Source: Mycobacterium sp. ACS4054 (lineage in GTDB: Bacteria > Actinomycetota > Actinomycetes > Mycobacteriales > Mycobacteriaceae). Taken from it: a DNA stretch of 62,173 bases. The first letter of the stretch is position 1; each line of letters opens with the position of its first letter. The DNA is taken from the NCBI RefSeq assembly GCF_001667275.1, contig NZ_LZHV01000015.1, forward strand, positions 1 through 62,173, in the 5' to 3' direction. Both the position numbers and the translations under genes were made by a program. Of the stretch, positions 9,897-24,978 are shown piece by piece. The notes below the pieces were generated by a model that saw only the letters and a list, made by a program, of their open reading frames with translations, was not told the origin of the DNA and searched no databases.

Positions 9897-10017
9897 GACC
9901 CGCGCTTGCCGGATAGCCGGTGCTTGGCTACTCAACCTGGTCATCACCCGGGGCACCCCACCGCGGTTGGAGGGTTGCCGGCCAGCAAGCCGGGGCTTGA
10001 TGCTGGCGCTCATGACC
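9897..10017 (-). ncRNA. SAM-IV riboswitch aptamer upstream of metY
   Basis: The minus-strand sequence begins GGTCATGAGCGCCAGC and contains CCCCGGCTTGCTGGCC, GGCAACCCTCC and GTGGGGTGCCCCGGGTGATG, then ACCAGGTTGAGTAGCC. It closes with GGCAAGCGCGGGTCC. This series of blocks is the SAM-IV aptamer known from mycobacterial metY leaders. The outer pairing GGTCAT with ATGACC and the P3/P4 stems are readable by eye. Ligand-bound aptamer would be expected to favour the downstream ribosome-site hairpin. Boundaries are good to a few bases. Confidence 0.92.
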
Positions 10018-10029
10018 AATACGGAGACT

Positions 10030-10035
10030 ATCTTA
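10030..10035 (-). promoter_or_regulatory. Probable -10 (TAAGAT) of the metY operon
   Basis: On the minus strand TAAGAT lies 12 bases before the SAM-IV aptamer, so a transcript would start near 10023, just at the aptamer's 5' end. A TTGGCA upstream has only 14 bases of spacing and is a poor -35. Confidence 0.5.
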
Positions 10036-10165
10036 CTGTGCCGACTGTGTGCCAATGGCAGGTCGACACCTGCCCAAACGCCCTTGATAACGTGGCAGGA
10101 AGAACGCTGAGCCCCCCAGAGATCTGACCGAATATTCGAAGATTTTCCACGCCGGGAGAGGGACC

Positions 10166-12403
<2,238 letters not shown>

Positions 12404-12413
12404 GGTCTCAAAG

Positions 12414-13643
12414 ATGTCGGGCGACCGCAAGATCAAAGTCCGGGGGCCGGTCGTCGAGCTCGACGGTGACGAGATGACCCGCGTCATCTGGAAACTGATC
12501 AAGGAGATGCTGATCCTGCCGCATCTCGACGTCAACCTGGAGTACTACGACCTCGGCATCGAGAACCGCGACCGCACCAACGACCAGGTGACCATCGACG
12601 CCGCGTACGCCATCAAGAGACACGGGGTGGGCGTCAAGTGCGCCACCATCACCCCCGACGAGGCCCGCGTCCAGGAGTTCAACCTGAAGAAGATGTGGCT
12701 CTCGCCCAACGGCACCATCCGAAACATCCTGGGCGGCACCATCTTCCGCGAGCCGATCGTGATCTCAAACGTCCCCCGGCTGGTTCCCGGCTGGACCAAG
12801 CCGATCGTCATCGGGCGCCACGCGTTCGGTGACCAATATCGGTCGACCAACTTCAAGATCGACAAGCCGGGCACCGTGGCGATCACGTTCACCCCGTCCG
12901 ACGGCAGCGAGCCGATCGTGCACGAGATGGTGGACATCCCCGACGACGGCGGCGTCGTGATGGGGATGTACAACTTCAAGGACTCCATCGGGGATTTCGC
13001 GCGCGCGTCGTTCAAGTACGGCCTCAACGCCAAGTGGCCGGTATACCTGTCCACCAAGAACACGATCCTCAAGGCCTACGACGGCATGTTCAAGGACGAG
13101 TTCCAGCGCATCTACGACGAGGAGTTCAAGGACAAGTTCGAGGCCGAGGGGCTCACCTACGAGCACCGGCTCATCGACGACATGGTCGCCGCCTGCCTGA
13201 AGTGGGAGGGCGGCTACGTGTGGGCGTGCAAGAACTACGACGGCGACGTCCAGTCCGACCTCGTCGCCCAGGGCTACGGCTCGCTGGGGCTGATGACGTC
13301 GGTGCTGATGACCGCCGACGGCAAGACGGTCGAGGCCGAGGCCGCGCACGGCACCGTCACCCGGCACTTCCGGCAGTACCGGGCCGGCAAGCCGACCTCG
13401 ACCAACCCGATCGCCTCGATCTTCGCCTGGACGCGCGGGCTGGCCCACCGCGGCAAGCTCGACGGCACCCCGGGGGTGATCGAGTTCGCGCAGAGGCTGG
13501 AGGACGTGGTCGTCGGGACGGTCGAGAGCGGGAAGATGACCAAGGACCTGGCCATGCTCGTCGGCCCCGACCAGGAATGGCAGCAGAGCGAGGAGTTCCT
13601 CAACTCGATCGCCGAGAACCTGGAAAAGGAACTGGCTAACTAG
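12414..13643 (+). CDS. icd1: Isocitrate dehydrogenase, dimeric NADP type
   Basis: A 409-residue dimeric NADP-dependent IDH of the eukaryote-like subfamily II, as Rv3339c. Conserved features: [14 protein letters not shown] at the N-terminus, the substrate-binding segment [55 protein letters not shown] with metal-binding aspartates and [11 protein letters not shown], the cofactor-binding region. It starts 10 bases after icd2 and probably shares its transcript. Its 3' end overlaps the convergent hydrolase gene by 8 bases. Confidence 0.97.
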   Translation: MSGDRKIKVRGPVVELDGDEMTRVIWKLIKEMLILPHLDVNLEYYDLGIENRDRTNDQVTIDAAYAIKRHGVGVKCATITPDEARVQEFNLKKMWLSPNGTIRNILGGTIFREPIVISNVPRLVPGWTKPIVIGRHAFGDQYRSTNFKIDKPGTVAITFTPSDGSEPIVHEMVDIPDDGGVVMGMYNFKDSIGDFARASFKYGLNAKWPVYLSTKNTILKAYDGMFKDEFQRIYDEEFKDKFEAEGLTYEHRLIDDMVAACLKWEGGYVWACKNYDGDVQSDLVAQGYGSLGLMTSVLMTADGKTVEAEAAHGTVTRHFRQYRAGKPTSTNPIASIFAWTRGLAHRGKLDGTPGVIEFAQRLEDVVVGTVESGKMTKDLAMLVGPDQEWQQSEEFLNSIAENLEKELAN

Positions 13644-14493
13644 CCGAGGGGTTCGCGCGGCGCCGCGCCGGGTCGACGCACTCGTCGAGGAAGCCGATGA
13701 TCACGTCGGTGACGCGCTCGGGCGCCTCGAACATCGGGATGTGGCCCACGCCGTCGAGCTCGGTGACCTGGTGGTCGTCGGGCAAATGGGTGGTGAAATG
13801 CCGGCTGAACCTCGGGGCGGGCACGATCCGATCCTTCTCGCAGATCACCAGGTGCGCCGGGACCGCGTTCTCGGCCAGCTCCCGCAGCCCGTGCAGCAGC
13901 AGCGACTTGACCAGCAGCTGGAAGTAGGCCGGGCAGTGCGCGACGTCGTCGATGCAGCCCAGCAGTTGCTCGTGGCTGACTCCGTCGGGCGTCGCGCTGA
14001 TCGCGTAGGTGGCCAGGTGGCGGCTGAACGGCAGCCCCATCACCCGCGGGCCGAACAGCGCGGCCAGGATCAGCAGCGGAATGCCGAGGATGAACTTGGC
14101 GATCACCTCGAACTTGGCCGGGCTCCATCGGGTCCATCCGCCGGCCGGGGCGATGCCCATCACGCTGCGCGCGCGCCCGCGCCGCTCCAGCTCGAACGCG
14201 ACCCACCCGCCCAGCGAGTTGCCCACGATGTGCGCGGTCTTCCAGCCCAGCTCGTCCATCTGGCGCTCCACGTGGTCGGCGAGCACCGCCGAGGACAAGA
14301 ACCAGGTCCCCGCGGGCGGGCCACCGTTGTGGCCGGCCATCGTCGGGGCGAAGACCTCGTAGCGCCCGGTGTCGGCCAGCCGCTGGGCGACGTCTTCCCA
14401 AACCGCCTGGGACAGCAGGAACGGGTGCAGCAACAGGACCGGCTCTCCAGAACCCAGGTGGATCGGTGGCCGCGTCCCCGCGCTGCTGTTCAT
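13636..14493 (-). CDS. Alpha/beta hydrolase
   Basis: A 285-residue alpha/beta hydrolase from ATG 14493, chosen because GGGGAG lies 5-6 bases before it; an ATG four codons upstream (14505) has no such site. The oxyanion region is [13 protein letters not shown], the nucleophile elbow is [15 protein letters not shown] (Ser in GNSLG) and the catalytic His lies in [13 protein letters not shown]. The mid-region carries a hydrophobic lid segment ([15 protein letters not shown]). In M. tuberculosis I recall two adjacent partial genes here (Rv3337 and Rv3338), so this is likely the unbroken ancestor. Substrate unknown. It overlaps icd1 by 8 bases at its 3' end. Confidence 0.85.
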   Translation of the reverse strand: MNSSAGTRPPIHLGSGEPVLLLHPFLLSQAVWEDVAQRLADTGRYEVFAPTMAGHNGGPPAGTWFLSSAVLADHVERQMDELGWKTAHIVGNSLGGWVAFELERRGRARSVMGIAPAGGWTRWSPAKFEVIAKFILGIPLLILAALFGPRVMGLPFSRHLATYAISATPDGVSHEQLLGCIDDVAHCPAYFQLLVKSLLLHGLRELAENAVPAHLVICEKDRIVPAPRFSRHFTTHLPDDHQVTELDGVGHIPMFEAPERVTDVIIGFLDECVDPARRRANPSAS

Positions 14494-14575
14494 GCTGCTC
14501 CCCATAGCCCGACAGTAAAGGCGGTACCGCCGGTACCGCAAGCGAGGGTGGCGTGAGGTGGGCGCCGCCCGCTCG

Positions 14576-14631
14576 CGAGTGTGCGGCTGGCCGCACACTC
14601 GGCGGCGAGTGTGAAGCTAGCCGCACACTCG
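14576..14631. repeat. Two tandem 26-bp palindromes between divergent genes
   Basis: The first unit (14576-14601) has perfect 12-base arms, CGAGTGTGCGGC and GCCGCACACTCG, around TG. The second (14606-14631) keeps the outer arms CGAGTGTG and CACACTCG but its centre has changed to AAGCTAGCCG. Unit starts are 30 bases apart. They lie between the 5' ends of the hydrolase gene and trpS, so they are not a terminator for either gene. They could form RNA or cruciform hairpins or bind a dimeric protein. Confidence 0.8.
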
Positions 14632-14663
14632 GCGGCGGCGGGTTCCGGTGAAGGCCCGCGTGA

Positions 14664-15692
<1,029 letters not shown>

Positions 15693-15699
15693 GTCGCAC

Positions 15700-16638
15700 A
15701 TGGGCGAGCCGGCCAAGCCAGGTGTCCTCGATCGGCTGCGGGCCCGGCACGGCTGGCTCGACCACGTAGTGCGCGCCTTTCTTCACTTCAGGAACTGCAA
15801 CGGCAATCTGCTCGCGGCCGGCCTCACCTACTACACCCTGATCGCGCTATTTCCCTTGCTGATGGTCGGTTTCGCGCTGGGCAGCTTCGGGCTGTCGCGC
15901 CATCCCGAGCGGCTGAACACGATCGACGACCACGTCCGGTCCTGGGTGTCCCCCGAGTTGGGGCAGCACCTGGTCAACTTGATCCATTCGGCGATCGCGG
16001 CCCGCGCATCCGTCGGTGTGATCGGATTGGTAGTGGCGGCCTGGCTGGGCCAAACGTGGATGTATCGCCTGCGGGAGGCGCTGGGCCGAATCTGGGAGCA
16101 CCCATTGGATTCCGTGGGTTTCGTTCGCACCATACTGTCGGATCTGGTCGCCGTGGTGGGGACGTTCGTGGTCATCGTCATCACCATGGGACTGTCCGCG
16201 CTGGGCCACGAGAAACCAATGCGAGCGGCGTTGAAATTGCTTGGGATACCGGAACTGTCGGTATTCCCCTGGGTCTTCCGCATTGTTTCGGTGCTGACGG
16301 CGTTCGCGGTGTCGTGGCTGGTGTTCAGCTGGGTGATCGTGCGATTGCCGCGCGAGTCGGTTGGCATCGTCACGTCGATGGAGGCGGGCTTGATTGCGGC
16401 CGCCGGGTTCGAGTTGTTCAAGCTGTTGGGATCTCTCTACCTGAAATTCGTGCTGCGCAGCGCCGCCGGCGCCACGTTCGGTCCGGTGCTGGGTTTGTTG
16501 GCGTTCGCGTACGTCACCTGGCTCTTGGTGCTGTTCAGTACCGCCTGGGCCGCGACGGCATGGGACGGGGTGCGGCCGGCCCCAGACGTCGCGCCACCAG
16601 CTGGGATCCCTTCGGCGGCGGGCGAAAGCTTCTCATGA
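15700..16638 (+). CDS. YihY/BrkB family membrane protein, first copy
   Basis: A 312-residue multi-span inner-membrane protein of the YihY/BrkB (virulence factor BrkB) family, like Rv3335c. Visible: LLAAGLTYYTLIALFPLLMVGFALG (broken here by residue changes), the family hallmark around residues 43-60, and further hydrophobic helices at about 105-130, 145-170, 190-215, 225-250 and 260-285. Transport or export roles have been proposed for the family, without firm biochemistry. It lies 7 bases after trpS, and its stop overlaps the start of a paralogue by 4 bases. Confidence 0.88.
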   Translation: MGEPAKPGVLDRLRARHGWLDHVVRAFLHFRNCNGNLLAAGLTYYTLIALFPLLMVGFALGSFGLSRHPERLNTIDDHVRSWVSPELGQHLVNLIHSAIAARASVGVIGLVVAAWLGQTWMYRLREALGRIWEHPLDSVGFVRTILSDLVAVVGTFVVIVITMGLSALGHEKPMRAALKLLGIPELSVFPWVFRIVSVLTAFAVSWLVFSWVIVRLPRESVGIVTSMEAGLIAAAGFELFKLLGSLYLKFVLRSAAGATFGPVLGLLAFAYVTWLLVLFSTAWAATAWDGVRPAPDVAPPAGIPSAAGESFS

Positions 16639-17659
16639 CCGAACCTGCCAAGCCCGGAATTCTCGACCGGCTGCGGGCCCGGCACGGCTGGCTGGACCAC
16701 GTCCTGCGCGCCTACCGGCGCTTCGACGACCGCAGCGGCGGGTTCTTCGCGGCCGGCCTCACCTATTACACGATCTTCGCGTTATTTCCCTTGCTGATGG
16801 TCGGTTTCGCGGCCTTCGGGTTCGTGCTGGTGCGCCGGCCCGAACTGCTGAAAACGATCGACGACCACATCCGGTCCCAGGTGACCGGCGCGCTGGGGGA
16901 TCAGCTCCTGGACCTGATGAATTCGGCGATCGCCGCGCGGACGTCGGTGGGTGTCATCGGCCTGGCCACCGCGGTGTGGGCGGGGCTGGGCTGGATATCG
17001 CATCTGCGCCAGGCGTTGACGGAGATGTGGTGGGACGAGCGGATCGAGTCGCCGGGTTTCGTGCACAACAAGCTCTCCGATCTGTTGGCGATGCTGGGCA
17101 CGTTCGCGGTGATCATGGCCACCGTCGGCCTGACCACGATCGGTCATGACGCGCCGCTTGCCGCGCTGCTGAGATGGCTTGGCGTGCCGCAGCTTACGGT
17201 GTTCGACTGGTTCTTCTGGCTGTTGTCGATCGTGATCTCGACGGCCGTGTCCTGGCTGCTGTTCACCTGGATGATCGCCCGCCTGCCCCGCGAGAAGGTC
17301 AGCCTGACCGATTCGATGCGGGCCGCGCTGATGGCGGCGGTCGGGTTCGAGGTGTTCAAACAGGTGGGGTCCGTGTACCTGCGGGTGGTGCTGCGCAGCC
17401 CGGCGGGCGCCACCTTCGGCCCGGTGCTGGGCCTGATGGTGTTCGCCTACATCACCGCCTATCTCGTGCTCTTCTGCACGGCGTGGGCCGCGACGGCCTC
17501 CGATGACCCGCGCTCGCGCCACGTCCCCCCGCCGCCGCCGGCGATCATCGCGCCGCGCGTGCAAGCTGACGAGGGGATCGGCACGCGGCAGACGCTGACC
17601 GCGATGGCGATGGGAGCCCTTGGGGCGCTGACCCTTTCCCGTATTATCCGGCGGCTGCG

Positions 17660-17663
<4 letters not shown>
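16635..17663 (+). CDS. YihY/BrkB family membrane protein, second copy
   Basis: A 342-residue paralogue of the gene just upstream, starting at ATG 16635 inside the overlap ATGA; the longer open frame upstream only shadows copy one. The N-termini match closely (EPAKPGILDRLRARHGWLDH, then FAAGLTYYTIFALFPLLMVG) and both end in RSPAGATFGPVLGLMVFAY-like segments. It has a C-terminal extension that copy one lacks: a Pro-rich stretch after residue about 285, then an Ala/Leu-rich helix and a basic tail (RIIRRLR). This is a tandem duplication; M. tuberculosis has one copy as far as I recall. The stop overlaps the nagA stop (CTAG). Confidence 0.87.
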
Positions 17664-18765
<1,102 letters not shown>

Positions 18766-18775
<10 letters not shown>

Positions 18776-20109
18776 CGGCCGCCGTTCTCCCAGAAGTGCC
18801 GGATCTCCTCGAGCTGGCGCCCCTTGGTCTCCGGCGCGTACCGGTAGACGACGACGAACGCGACCACCGCCAGCGCCGCGAACACCGCGAAAGTCCCCGC
18901 GCCGCCGAGGGAATGCAGCAGGGTGAGGAACACGGCGGCGATGATCGCATTGGCCACCAGGTTGGAGGTGAGCATCGTGCTCGACCCGATGGACCGCAGT
19001 CGCGACGGGAAGCTCTCGCTGGCGTACACCCAGCCCAGCGAGCCGAACCCCATGGTGTAGCCGAAGATGAACAACACGATGCCGGCGAATCCGAGCACCG
19101 CGCCGCCGATGCCGCGCCCGAACACACCCATCAACACGACGTCGGCGGCGATCATCATGGCGATGCCGGACAGCAGCACCGGGCGCCGGCCGACCCGGTC
19201 GACGAGCAGCAGCGCGGCGCCCACGGCCGCCAGCCCGGCGACCTGGACCACGGCCGGCAGCGCCAGCAGCGCGAAGTTGCCCGTGAAGCCCATCGCCTCG
19301 AATATCCGTGGGCTGTAATAGATGATCGCGTTGATGCCGGTGATCTGGATCAAGAAGCCGAGCGTGACGACGAAGGCGGTGGCGCGCGCGTACGGCGGTC
19401 GCAGCATTTCCGACCAGCCGCCGCCCCCTTCGCTCAGGGCGTCACCGATCTCGGCGAGCTCCTCGTCGACCCGGGCGGTGGGTTCCACACGCAGCAGGGC
19501 TCGCCGGGCCTCGTCGGGCCGGCCCTTGAGCACGTACCATCGCGCCGTGTCCGGCGCTCGAATCAGCAACGGCAACAACAGCATTGCGGGCACCATGGCC
19601 AGCCCCAGCATCCAGCGCCAGCTGTGGGTGCCGGCCAGCAGATAACCGGAGAGGTAGCCGACGATGAGCCCGCTGACGATGGCCAGCTGATAGGCCGTCA
19701 GCAGCGAGCCGCGCACCGCCGTCGGAGCCGATTCCGCGATGTAGACGGGGACGACCACCACCGCCACCCCCAGGGTCAACCCGAGCAGGAGCCGGGCCGC
19801 CAACAGCATCGGGAACGACACCGAGAGCGCGCCCAGCAACGCGAACCCCGCGTAGGCGGCCAGAAGCAGCACCACCGACTTCTGCCGCCCGATCGCGTTG
19901 GCGAGCTTGCCCGCGCCGAGCGCCCCGACGATCTGGCCGATGACCACCATCGTCGTCAGCAGTTCCTGCTGGCGGGTGGACAGCCCGAAGTCCTCGGTGA
20001 CGTACAGCTGCGCGCCGGCGATGATGGACAGGTCGTAGCCGTAGATGACGCCGATGCTGGCGGCGGTCAGGCCAATGCGTGAACCGCTCAGCCGACCGGC
20101 TTCAGTCAT
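18766..20109 (-). CDS. sugI: MFS sugar porter
   Basis: A 12-helix sugar porter (SP) family MFS protein, 447 residues from ATG 20109, where the first hydrophobic segment begins (IGLTAASIGVIYGYDLSIIAGA). It corresponds to SugI/Rv3331. Family motifs: GALGAGKLANAIGRQK between TM2 and TM3, a TM4-5 segment with LLLGLTLGVAVVVVPVYIAE (the PVYIAE signature), the DRVGRRP loop between TM8 and TM9, and PETKGRQLEEI at the C-terminus (the PETKG signature). It is upstream of and overlaps nagA. It is divergent from a different MFS gene, with 112 bp between them that contain paired CCGATCGG palindromes. Confidence 0.9.
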
Positions 20110-20134
20110 CTGGGTGAGTGTAGTGACGCCGTTG

Positions 20135-20185
20135 TCCCCCGATCGGCGGACACACAATTCCCCCGGCGATGTCCGATCGGCGGAT
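20135..20185 (+). promoter_or_regulatory. 51-bp element with paired CCGATCGG sites, copy 1
   Basis: It begins TCCCCCGATCGGCGGACAC and ends GTCCGATCGGCGGAT. The two 8-base palindromes CCGATCGG start at 20139 and 20173, 34 bases apart. An ungapped, mostly identical 51-bp copy lies at 28391-28441 before the third MFS gene; both end 36-37 bases before their start codons. Here it lies between the divergent sugI and MFS-1 genes, so it could serve both. It is a candidate operator/promoter; the binding protein is unknown. Confidence 0.65.
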
Positions 20186-20221
20186 GTGTCCCAGTCTTCA
20201 CCGGACCTACATTCATTTGTT

Positions 20222-21529
20222 ATGTCCGTCACGTTGCTGCCCACCGCCCCGGCGCAGAAAAGCCCATTCGGCAGGCTGCTGTCCCAGGGCACGCTTTACA
20301 CCGCGGGGATGCAACTGAGCAATTGCGCCGTCGTGCTGCCCGTGATCTGCGCGCACCAGGGCCTCGGCTGGGCGGCCGGGCTGATCTTTCCGGCGTACGC
20401 AATGGGCGCGCTGATGGGCAATTCGATCTCGCCGGCGGTCCTGGCGCGGTCCGGGCGGGCGCGCCACCTGCTGCTGGCGGGGCTGGGGGCGACCGCGGCC
20501 TCGATGCTCCTGCTTGACGCCCTGATTCCCTGGACGGGCATGTTGACCGCCGCGGTGTTCCTGCTGACGTGCGTGGTCAGCGGGGTGGTCGTCGGGATCG
20601 GCGCCGTCGGCTACCCCGACCTGGTGTCCAACAAGCTCATGGCGGCGCGGCGCGGCGAACTGCTGCTGATCCAGGGGGCCATCGGGTCGGTGCTGGCCAC
20701 CGGCGTCACGCTGTTGGTCGTGCCGATGCTGGCCCACGGCAACCAGATGGCGTATCGCCGCGACCTGCTGTGGCTGGGCGCCGTCGGTCTGGCCGCGTCG
20801 GCCGTCGCGGCGCTTTTCGTCGGCCCGATGGGGTCCGCCTCGACCACCACCCGGATGTCCGTGCGGGACACCTACCGGCAGGGCTTCGCGGTGGCCCGGT
20901 CCCAGCCGTGGTTCCGCCGCTACGTGCTGACCTACCTGCTGTTCGCCCCCGTCAACCTGGGCACCTTCTTCTACACCCTGCGCGCCGCCCACCACCACGG
21001 CAGCCTGCAGGTGCTGATCGTCCTTTCCAGCATCAGCCTCGTTATCGGCTGCACGCTGTGGCGCCAGTTGTACCGCGTGTTCGGCGTGCGGGGCATGCTG
21101 CTGGGCAGCGCCCTGCTGAGCGTCGCCGCCGTCGTCCTGTGCATCGCGGCAGAGTCGAGCGGCCAGTGGACCCACGCGTGGGCGTACGGCACGGCGTTCT
21201 TCATGGCGACGGTGGCCGCCCAGGCCATCTTCCCCTCGGGCGTCTCGTGGATCAGCGTCCTCGCCGCCGAAGAGCACCGCGGGACGCTGATCGGCTTCGC
21301 CTCGACGGTGTTCAACGTCGCGACCGCGGTGCTGGGGGCCGCGCTCGGCGCGATCGCCCAGATGCGCGGCACGGTGTGGCCGGACGTCTTCCTGCTGATA
21401 CTGACCATCGCGGCCGCCATCGCGACGCTGGGTGCGCCCGCGCCGGAGAAGCGGCGGGCGGTCGAGCTTCGGGTCGCCGGCCCGGACCGCTCAGCGGTTG
21501 CGCCGGCGCCCTGCCTGCAGGCGGCCTAG
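20222..21529 (+). CDS. MFS-type transporter, paralogue 1 of 3
   Basis: A 435-residue protein with about 12 hydrophobic helices, from ATG 20222; the longer frame upstream lacks a membrane start. The N-terminal [22 protein letters not shown], internal [20 protein letters not shown] (centre loop between the two six-helix halves) and late [14 protein letters not shown] segments recur in two other proteins in this window. It is probably a proton-coupled exporter by family; substrate unknown. Its stop shares CTAG with the stop of a convergent MmpL gene, the same arrangement as at paralogue 3. The tail after TM12 is polar (Arg/Glu-rich). Confidence 0.8.
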   Translation: MSVTLLPTAPAQKSPFGRLLSQGTLYTAGMQLSNCAVVLPVICAHQGLGWAAGLIFPAYAMGALMGNSISPAVLARSGRARHLLLAGLGATAASMLLLDALIPWTGMLTAAVFLLTCVVSGVVVGIGAVGYPDLVSNKLMAARRGELLLIQGAIGSVLATGVTLLVVPMLAHGNQMAYRRDLLWLGAVGLAASAVAALFVGPMGSASTTTRMSVRDTYRQGFAVARSQPWFRRYVLTYLLFAPVNLGTFFYTLRAAHHHGSLQVLIVLSSISLVIGCTLWRQLYRVFGVRGMLLGSALLSVAAVVLCIAAESSGQWTHAWAYGTAFFMATVAAQAIFPSGVSWISVLAAEEHRGTLIGFASTVFNVATAVLGAALGAIAQMRGTVWPDVFLLILTIAAAIATLGAPAPEKRRAVELRVAGPDRSAVAPAPCLQAA

Positions 21530-24426
21530 GGCCGCATCGCCTCCGGCGCTTTCTCGGGCGGCGGCGGCAGCAGCAGCGCGCGCACCAACCGGCGGGGTCC
21601 GGAGGACCGCAGCATCTGACTGGCCGGCCGGGGGCGCACGCGTTGCGGCCACCAGAACCACCGCCCGAGCAACGCGGCGATGGACGGCGTCATGAACGCG
21701 CGGACGATCAGCGTGTCGAACAGCAGCCCCAGGCCGATGGTGGTGCCGATCTGACCGATGATCCGCAGATCGCTGAACAGGAACAGCGACATCGTCACCG
21801 CGAAGACCAGCCCGGCGGCGGTCACCACCCCGCCGGTGCCGGCCATCGCGCGGATGATGCCGGTGTTCAAGCCGGCGCCGATCTCCTCTTTCAGCCGCGA
21901 AATCAGCAGCAGGTTGTAGTCCGATCCGACCGCCAGCAGCAGGATCAGCGACATCGCCAGCACCAGCCAGTACAGGTCGATGCCGAGAAGGTCCTGCCAG
22001 ACAAGGACGGACAGGCCAAAGGACGAGCCCAGCGACAGCAGCACGGTCCCCACGATCACGGCGGCGGCGATCAGGCTCCGGGTGACGATCATCATGATGA
22101 TCAAGATCAGGCTGATCGCCGCCACGCCGGCGATCAGCAGATCGTAGAAGGCGCCCTCCTGGATGTCCCGGTAGGTCGACGCCGTGCCGCCCATCGAGAT
22201 CGCGGCGCCCTGCAGGGGCGTTCCCTTGATGGCCTCTTTGGCCGCCTGCTGAATCGGCTCGACGCGGGAAATGCCCTCGGGGGTCGACGGGTCGCCGTCC
22301 AGGCCGATGATGAAGCGGGCCGCCTTGCCGTCCGGGGACACGAACATCTTCAGGCCCCGCTTGAAATCCGGGTTGTCGAACGCCGACTGGGGCAGATAGA
22401 ACGAATCGTCGACATTGGCGGCGTCGAAGACGCGGCCCATCGCGCCGGGGTCCTTGCTGTTCATCTCCTGCTCTTTGTAGAGCGAGACGAGTGTGCCGTG
22501 CCAGACCACCAGCATGTCCCGCATGATCGTCATCGTCGAAATCATCGGCAGCATCTGCGCGCGCATCTCGGGCAGCAGCTTGGTGAGCACATCGAGATCC
22601 TTGGCGAGGAATTCCAGCTTCTGGCTCAGTTGATCCACGTTGTCGAACGTGTCGAATACCGACCTGATCGCCCAGCACACCGGGATGTCGAAACAGTGTC
22701 TCTCCCAATAGAAATAGCTGCCGATCGGTCGAAGGAAATCCGAGAGGTCCGCGAGGTGATCCCTGATCGTGTCGGTGGTGGCCGACATGTCATGGGTGAG
22801 GTGATCCATGTCGACGGTGTTGTCGACGATTTGGCCCATCAGTTCGTACATGTGCTTCATCGTTGCGATCGACACGTCCATGGCCTGCTGCTGCACCACC
22901 ATGTCGTCCAATCGGTCCTTCATGAATCCCATGTTTTCGGCGTTCCCGACGCTCTGCATGCTGATGATGAATGGAATCGAGGTGTGCTTGAGGGACGTTC
23001 CCAGGGGCCGGGTAATCGATTTCACCTGCGCGATGCCGGGGCTGTGAAAAATGGTCTTCGCGATCTTGTCCAACACCAGCATGTCCACCGGCGTGCGCAT
23101 GTCGTGATCGGTCTCGACCAACAGCACATCCGGGTTCAGCAGGGCCTGCGAGAAGTGCCGGCCGGCGGCCCTGTCCCCGACCAGGGACGGCATGCTGGCC
23201 GGCATGAACCCGCGCAGATCGTAGGTGGTCCGGTAGCTCGGCAACGCCAGCAGCCCGATGAACGCCACCGCGCAGGTCGCCGCGAGAACGGGGCCGGGCC
23301 AACGAACGATGGCCGTGCCCACCCGGCGCCACCGCCGAGTGGCCATCCGCCGCTTGGGGTCGAAGAACGCGAAGAAGCTGGCGACGGTCAACACCGCCGG
23401 CCCGAGCGTCAGCGCGGCGAGGACGGCGACCAGCATGCCCACCGCGCACGGCGGGCCGAGCGACTTGAAGTACGGCAGCCGGGCGAAGCTGAGACAAGCC
23501 ATGGCGCCGGCGATCGTCAGGCCCGAGCCCAGGATCACGTGGGCGGTCCCGTGAAACATGGCGAAGAACGCGGACTCTCGATCCCTGCCCTCGTAGCGCG
23601 CCTCGTGGTAGCGGCCGAGCATGAAGATCGCGTAGTCCGTGCAGGCAGCGATGGCCAGCAGGGTGAGCAAGTTGGTGGCGAACGTCGAAAGGCCGAAGAC
23701 GTTGTGGGCAACCAGAAAACTGACCACCCCGCGAATGGCCCCCAGCTCGATCCCGACCATGAGCAGGACGAGGATCATGGTGACCACGGACCGGTAGATG
23801 AAGAGCAGCATGGCCGCGATCACCACCCCGGTGATCAGGGTTACCTTCATGATGCTCTTGTCGCCGGCCTCCGATTCGTCGGCGATCATCGCCGTCGATC
23901 CGGTCACGTAGGCCTTTAGCCCGGGCGGCCGGGGCGTGGTGTCCACGATCTGGCGCACGGCGTAAACCGAGTTGTACGCGGCGGTTTCGCTCTTGCCGGC
24001 GAGATACACCACGACGTAGGCGGCCTTGTCGTCGGGGCTCTGCGATCCCCCCGCGGTCAGTGGATCGCTCCAGAAGTCCTGGATGTGCGCCACGTGTTTG
24101 GTGTCGGCCGAAAGGCGTTGCAGCAGAGCGTTATAGAACCGGTGGGCGTCGTCGCCCAGGGGTTTGCTGTCTTCCAGCACGATGGTGGCCACGTTGTCGG
24201 ATCCGGTTTCCCCGAACACCCGGCCGACGCGCTTGAGCGCCTGAATCGACGCGCCGCCCGCGGGACTCATCGAAACCGAATGCGCTTTGCCGACCGCTTC
24301 CAGTTGGGGGATCGCGATGTTGAGAATTGCGGTGAGCGCCAGCCATAACAGGACGATGGGCACCGCGAACCGGCGGATCAATTGTGGCATTACAGGCGGA
24401 CGGGAAGCGGGGGCCGTTTCGCTCAT
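21526..24426 (-). CDS. MmpL-family RND exporter, copy 1
   Basis: A 966-residue MmpL transporter from ATG 24426, overlapping the mmpS stop as ATGA. Layout: TM1 (about 15-35), a first periplasmic domain, TM2-6, a second large periplasmic domain with a Gln/Met/Leu-rich helical segment ([15 protein letters not shown] region), then TM7-12. The proton-relay Asp-Tyr pairs are visible in CTDYAIFML (TM4) and GSDYNLLL (TM10). [16 protein letters not shown] is a family signature. MmpL proteins with an MmpS partner export lipids or siderophores across the inner membrane; the cargo here is unknown. It is about three-quarters identical by eye to the second MmpL at 29715-32621. Confidence 0.93.
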   Translation of the reverse strand: MSETAPASRPPVMPQLIRRFAVPIVLLWLALTAILNIAIPQLEAVGKAHSVSMSPAGGASIQALKRVGRVFGETGSDNVATIVLEDSKPLGDDAHRFYNALLQRLSADTKHVAHIQDFWSDPLTAGGSQSPDDKAAYVVVYLAGKSETAAYNSVYAVRQIVDTTPRPPGLKAYVTGSTAMIADESEAGDKSIMKVTLITGVVIAAMLLFIYRSVVTMILVLLMVGIELGAIRGVVSFLVAHNVFGLSTFATNLLTLLAIAACTDYAIFMLGRYHEARYEGRDRESAFFAMFHGTAHVILGSGLTIAGAMACLSFARLPYFKSLGPPCAVGMLVAVLAALTLGPAVLTVASFFAFFDPKRRMATRRWRRVGTAIVRWPGPVLAATCAVAFIGLLALPSYRTTYDLRGFMPASMPSLVGDRAAGRHFSQALLNPDVLLVETDHDMRTPVDMLVLDKIAKTIFHSPGIAQVKSITRPLGTSLKHTSIPFIISMQSVGNAENMGFMKDRLDDMVVQQQAMDVSIATMKHMYELMGQIVDNTVDMDHLTHDMSATTDTIRDHLADLSDFLRPIGSYFYWERHCFDIPVCWAIRSVFDTFDNVDQLSQKLEFLAKDLDVLTKLLPEMRAQMLPMISTMTIMRDMLVVWHGTLVSLYKEQEMNSKDPGAMGRVFDAANVDDSFYLPQSAFDNPDFKRGLKMFVSPDGKAARFIIGLDGDPSTPEGISRVEPIQQAAKEAIKGTPLQGAAISMGGTASTYRDIQEGAFYDLLIAGVAAISLILIIMMIVTRSLIAAAVIVGTVLLSLGSSFGLSVLVWQDLLGIDLYWLVLAMSLILLLAVGSDYNLLLISRLKEEIGAGLNTGIIRAMAGTGGVVTAAGLVFAVTMSLFLFSDLRIIGQIGTTIGLGLLFDTLIVRAFMTPSIAALLGRWFWWPQRVRPRPASQMLRSSGPRRLVRALLLPPPPEKAPEAMRP

Positions 24427-24860
24427 CCGGCGTTCACCTGGCAGAAGGTCAGGGCTTTCGGGCCCGTCTCGGATCTTTCGTCCTCGGTCTTTCCGTTCAC
24501 CTTGATCCGGCACCCGATCTCGCTGCCGCTACTTTGTGCCAAAAGGTTGACGGTGACGGAAGTCAGTGTCGTCGTCAGCGTTTCCGACCAAGGCAGCGGA
24601 ATGTCTTCCAGCCGTTGCACGCGCGCGTCGGGATCCAAATAGGCGATTCTCGCGGTGGGGGCGGGACCGAAGACTTCGTACGTCACGTGTTTCGGGTCGA
24701 ACAACGGATCCTCGAGGTCGGCCTTGACCCTCACGGTCGGGTGTCCGTGGACGCCGAACATGCTGTGCAGGCGGTAAATACCGAACGCCGCGACACAGAC
24801 GATGGTGATGACGGCCAGCAACAACCACATTCGCTTGACGACTCGGGTAACCGAAATCAT
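24423..24860 (-). CDS. MmpS accessory protein
   Basis: A 145-residue MmpS protein with one N-terminal membrane anchor (residues about 9-30, preceded by RVVKRMW) and an exported domain. The family pattern is present: [49 protein letters not shown] (partly, with substitutions) and a C-terminal Cys-containing strand (CRIKVNG and LTFCQVNAG). MmpS assists its cognate MmpL. The stop/start overlap with mmpL (ATGA) makes this a two-gene operon. The upstream 112 bp carry a 14-base motif shared with the other mmpL gene. Confidence 0.92.
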   Translation of the reverse strand: MISVTRVVKRMWLLLAVITIVCVAAFGIYRLHSMFGVHGHPTVRVKADLEDPLFDPKHVTYEVFGPAPTARIAYLDPDARVQRLEDIPLPWSETLTTTLTSVTVNLLAQSSGSEIGCRIKVNGKTEDERSETGPKALTFCQVNAG

Positions 24861-24964
24861 TCTTACCCCCGTGCTTGGTCACCGGGTCGCAATAACAATT
24901 CGATGTTTTGTTGCGTTAGCGAGTTAGAGGCTACCGTCGATGCGCCAAATCATCGGGGCTTTCG

Positions 24965-24978
24965 GCTAATCGTTATGT
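24965..24978 (-). promoter_or_regulatory. 14-bp motif upstream of mmpS-mmpL, copy 1
   Basis: The minus-strand ACATAACGATTAGC is identical to 32723-32710 upstream of the second mmpL gene; one more mismatch-tolerant step extends the match to 17 of 18 bases. It lies 105 bp before the mmpS start and overlaps the stop codon of the PH-like gene. It could be part of a promoter or a regulator site conserved after duplication. Confidence 0.5.

Noticed and set aside
14576..14631. Tandem palindromes as a bidirectional terminator
   Set aside because: Both flanking genes start, not end, at this region.
20569..23919. 1116-residue open frame on the plus strand over MFS-1 and mmpL
   Set aside because: Composition is Arg/Gly/His/Gln-rich with no fold or motif; it is the mirror of GC-biased third positions of mmpL on the other strand.
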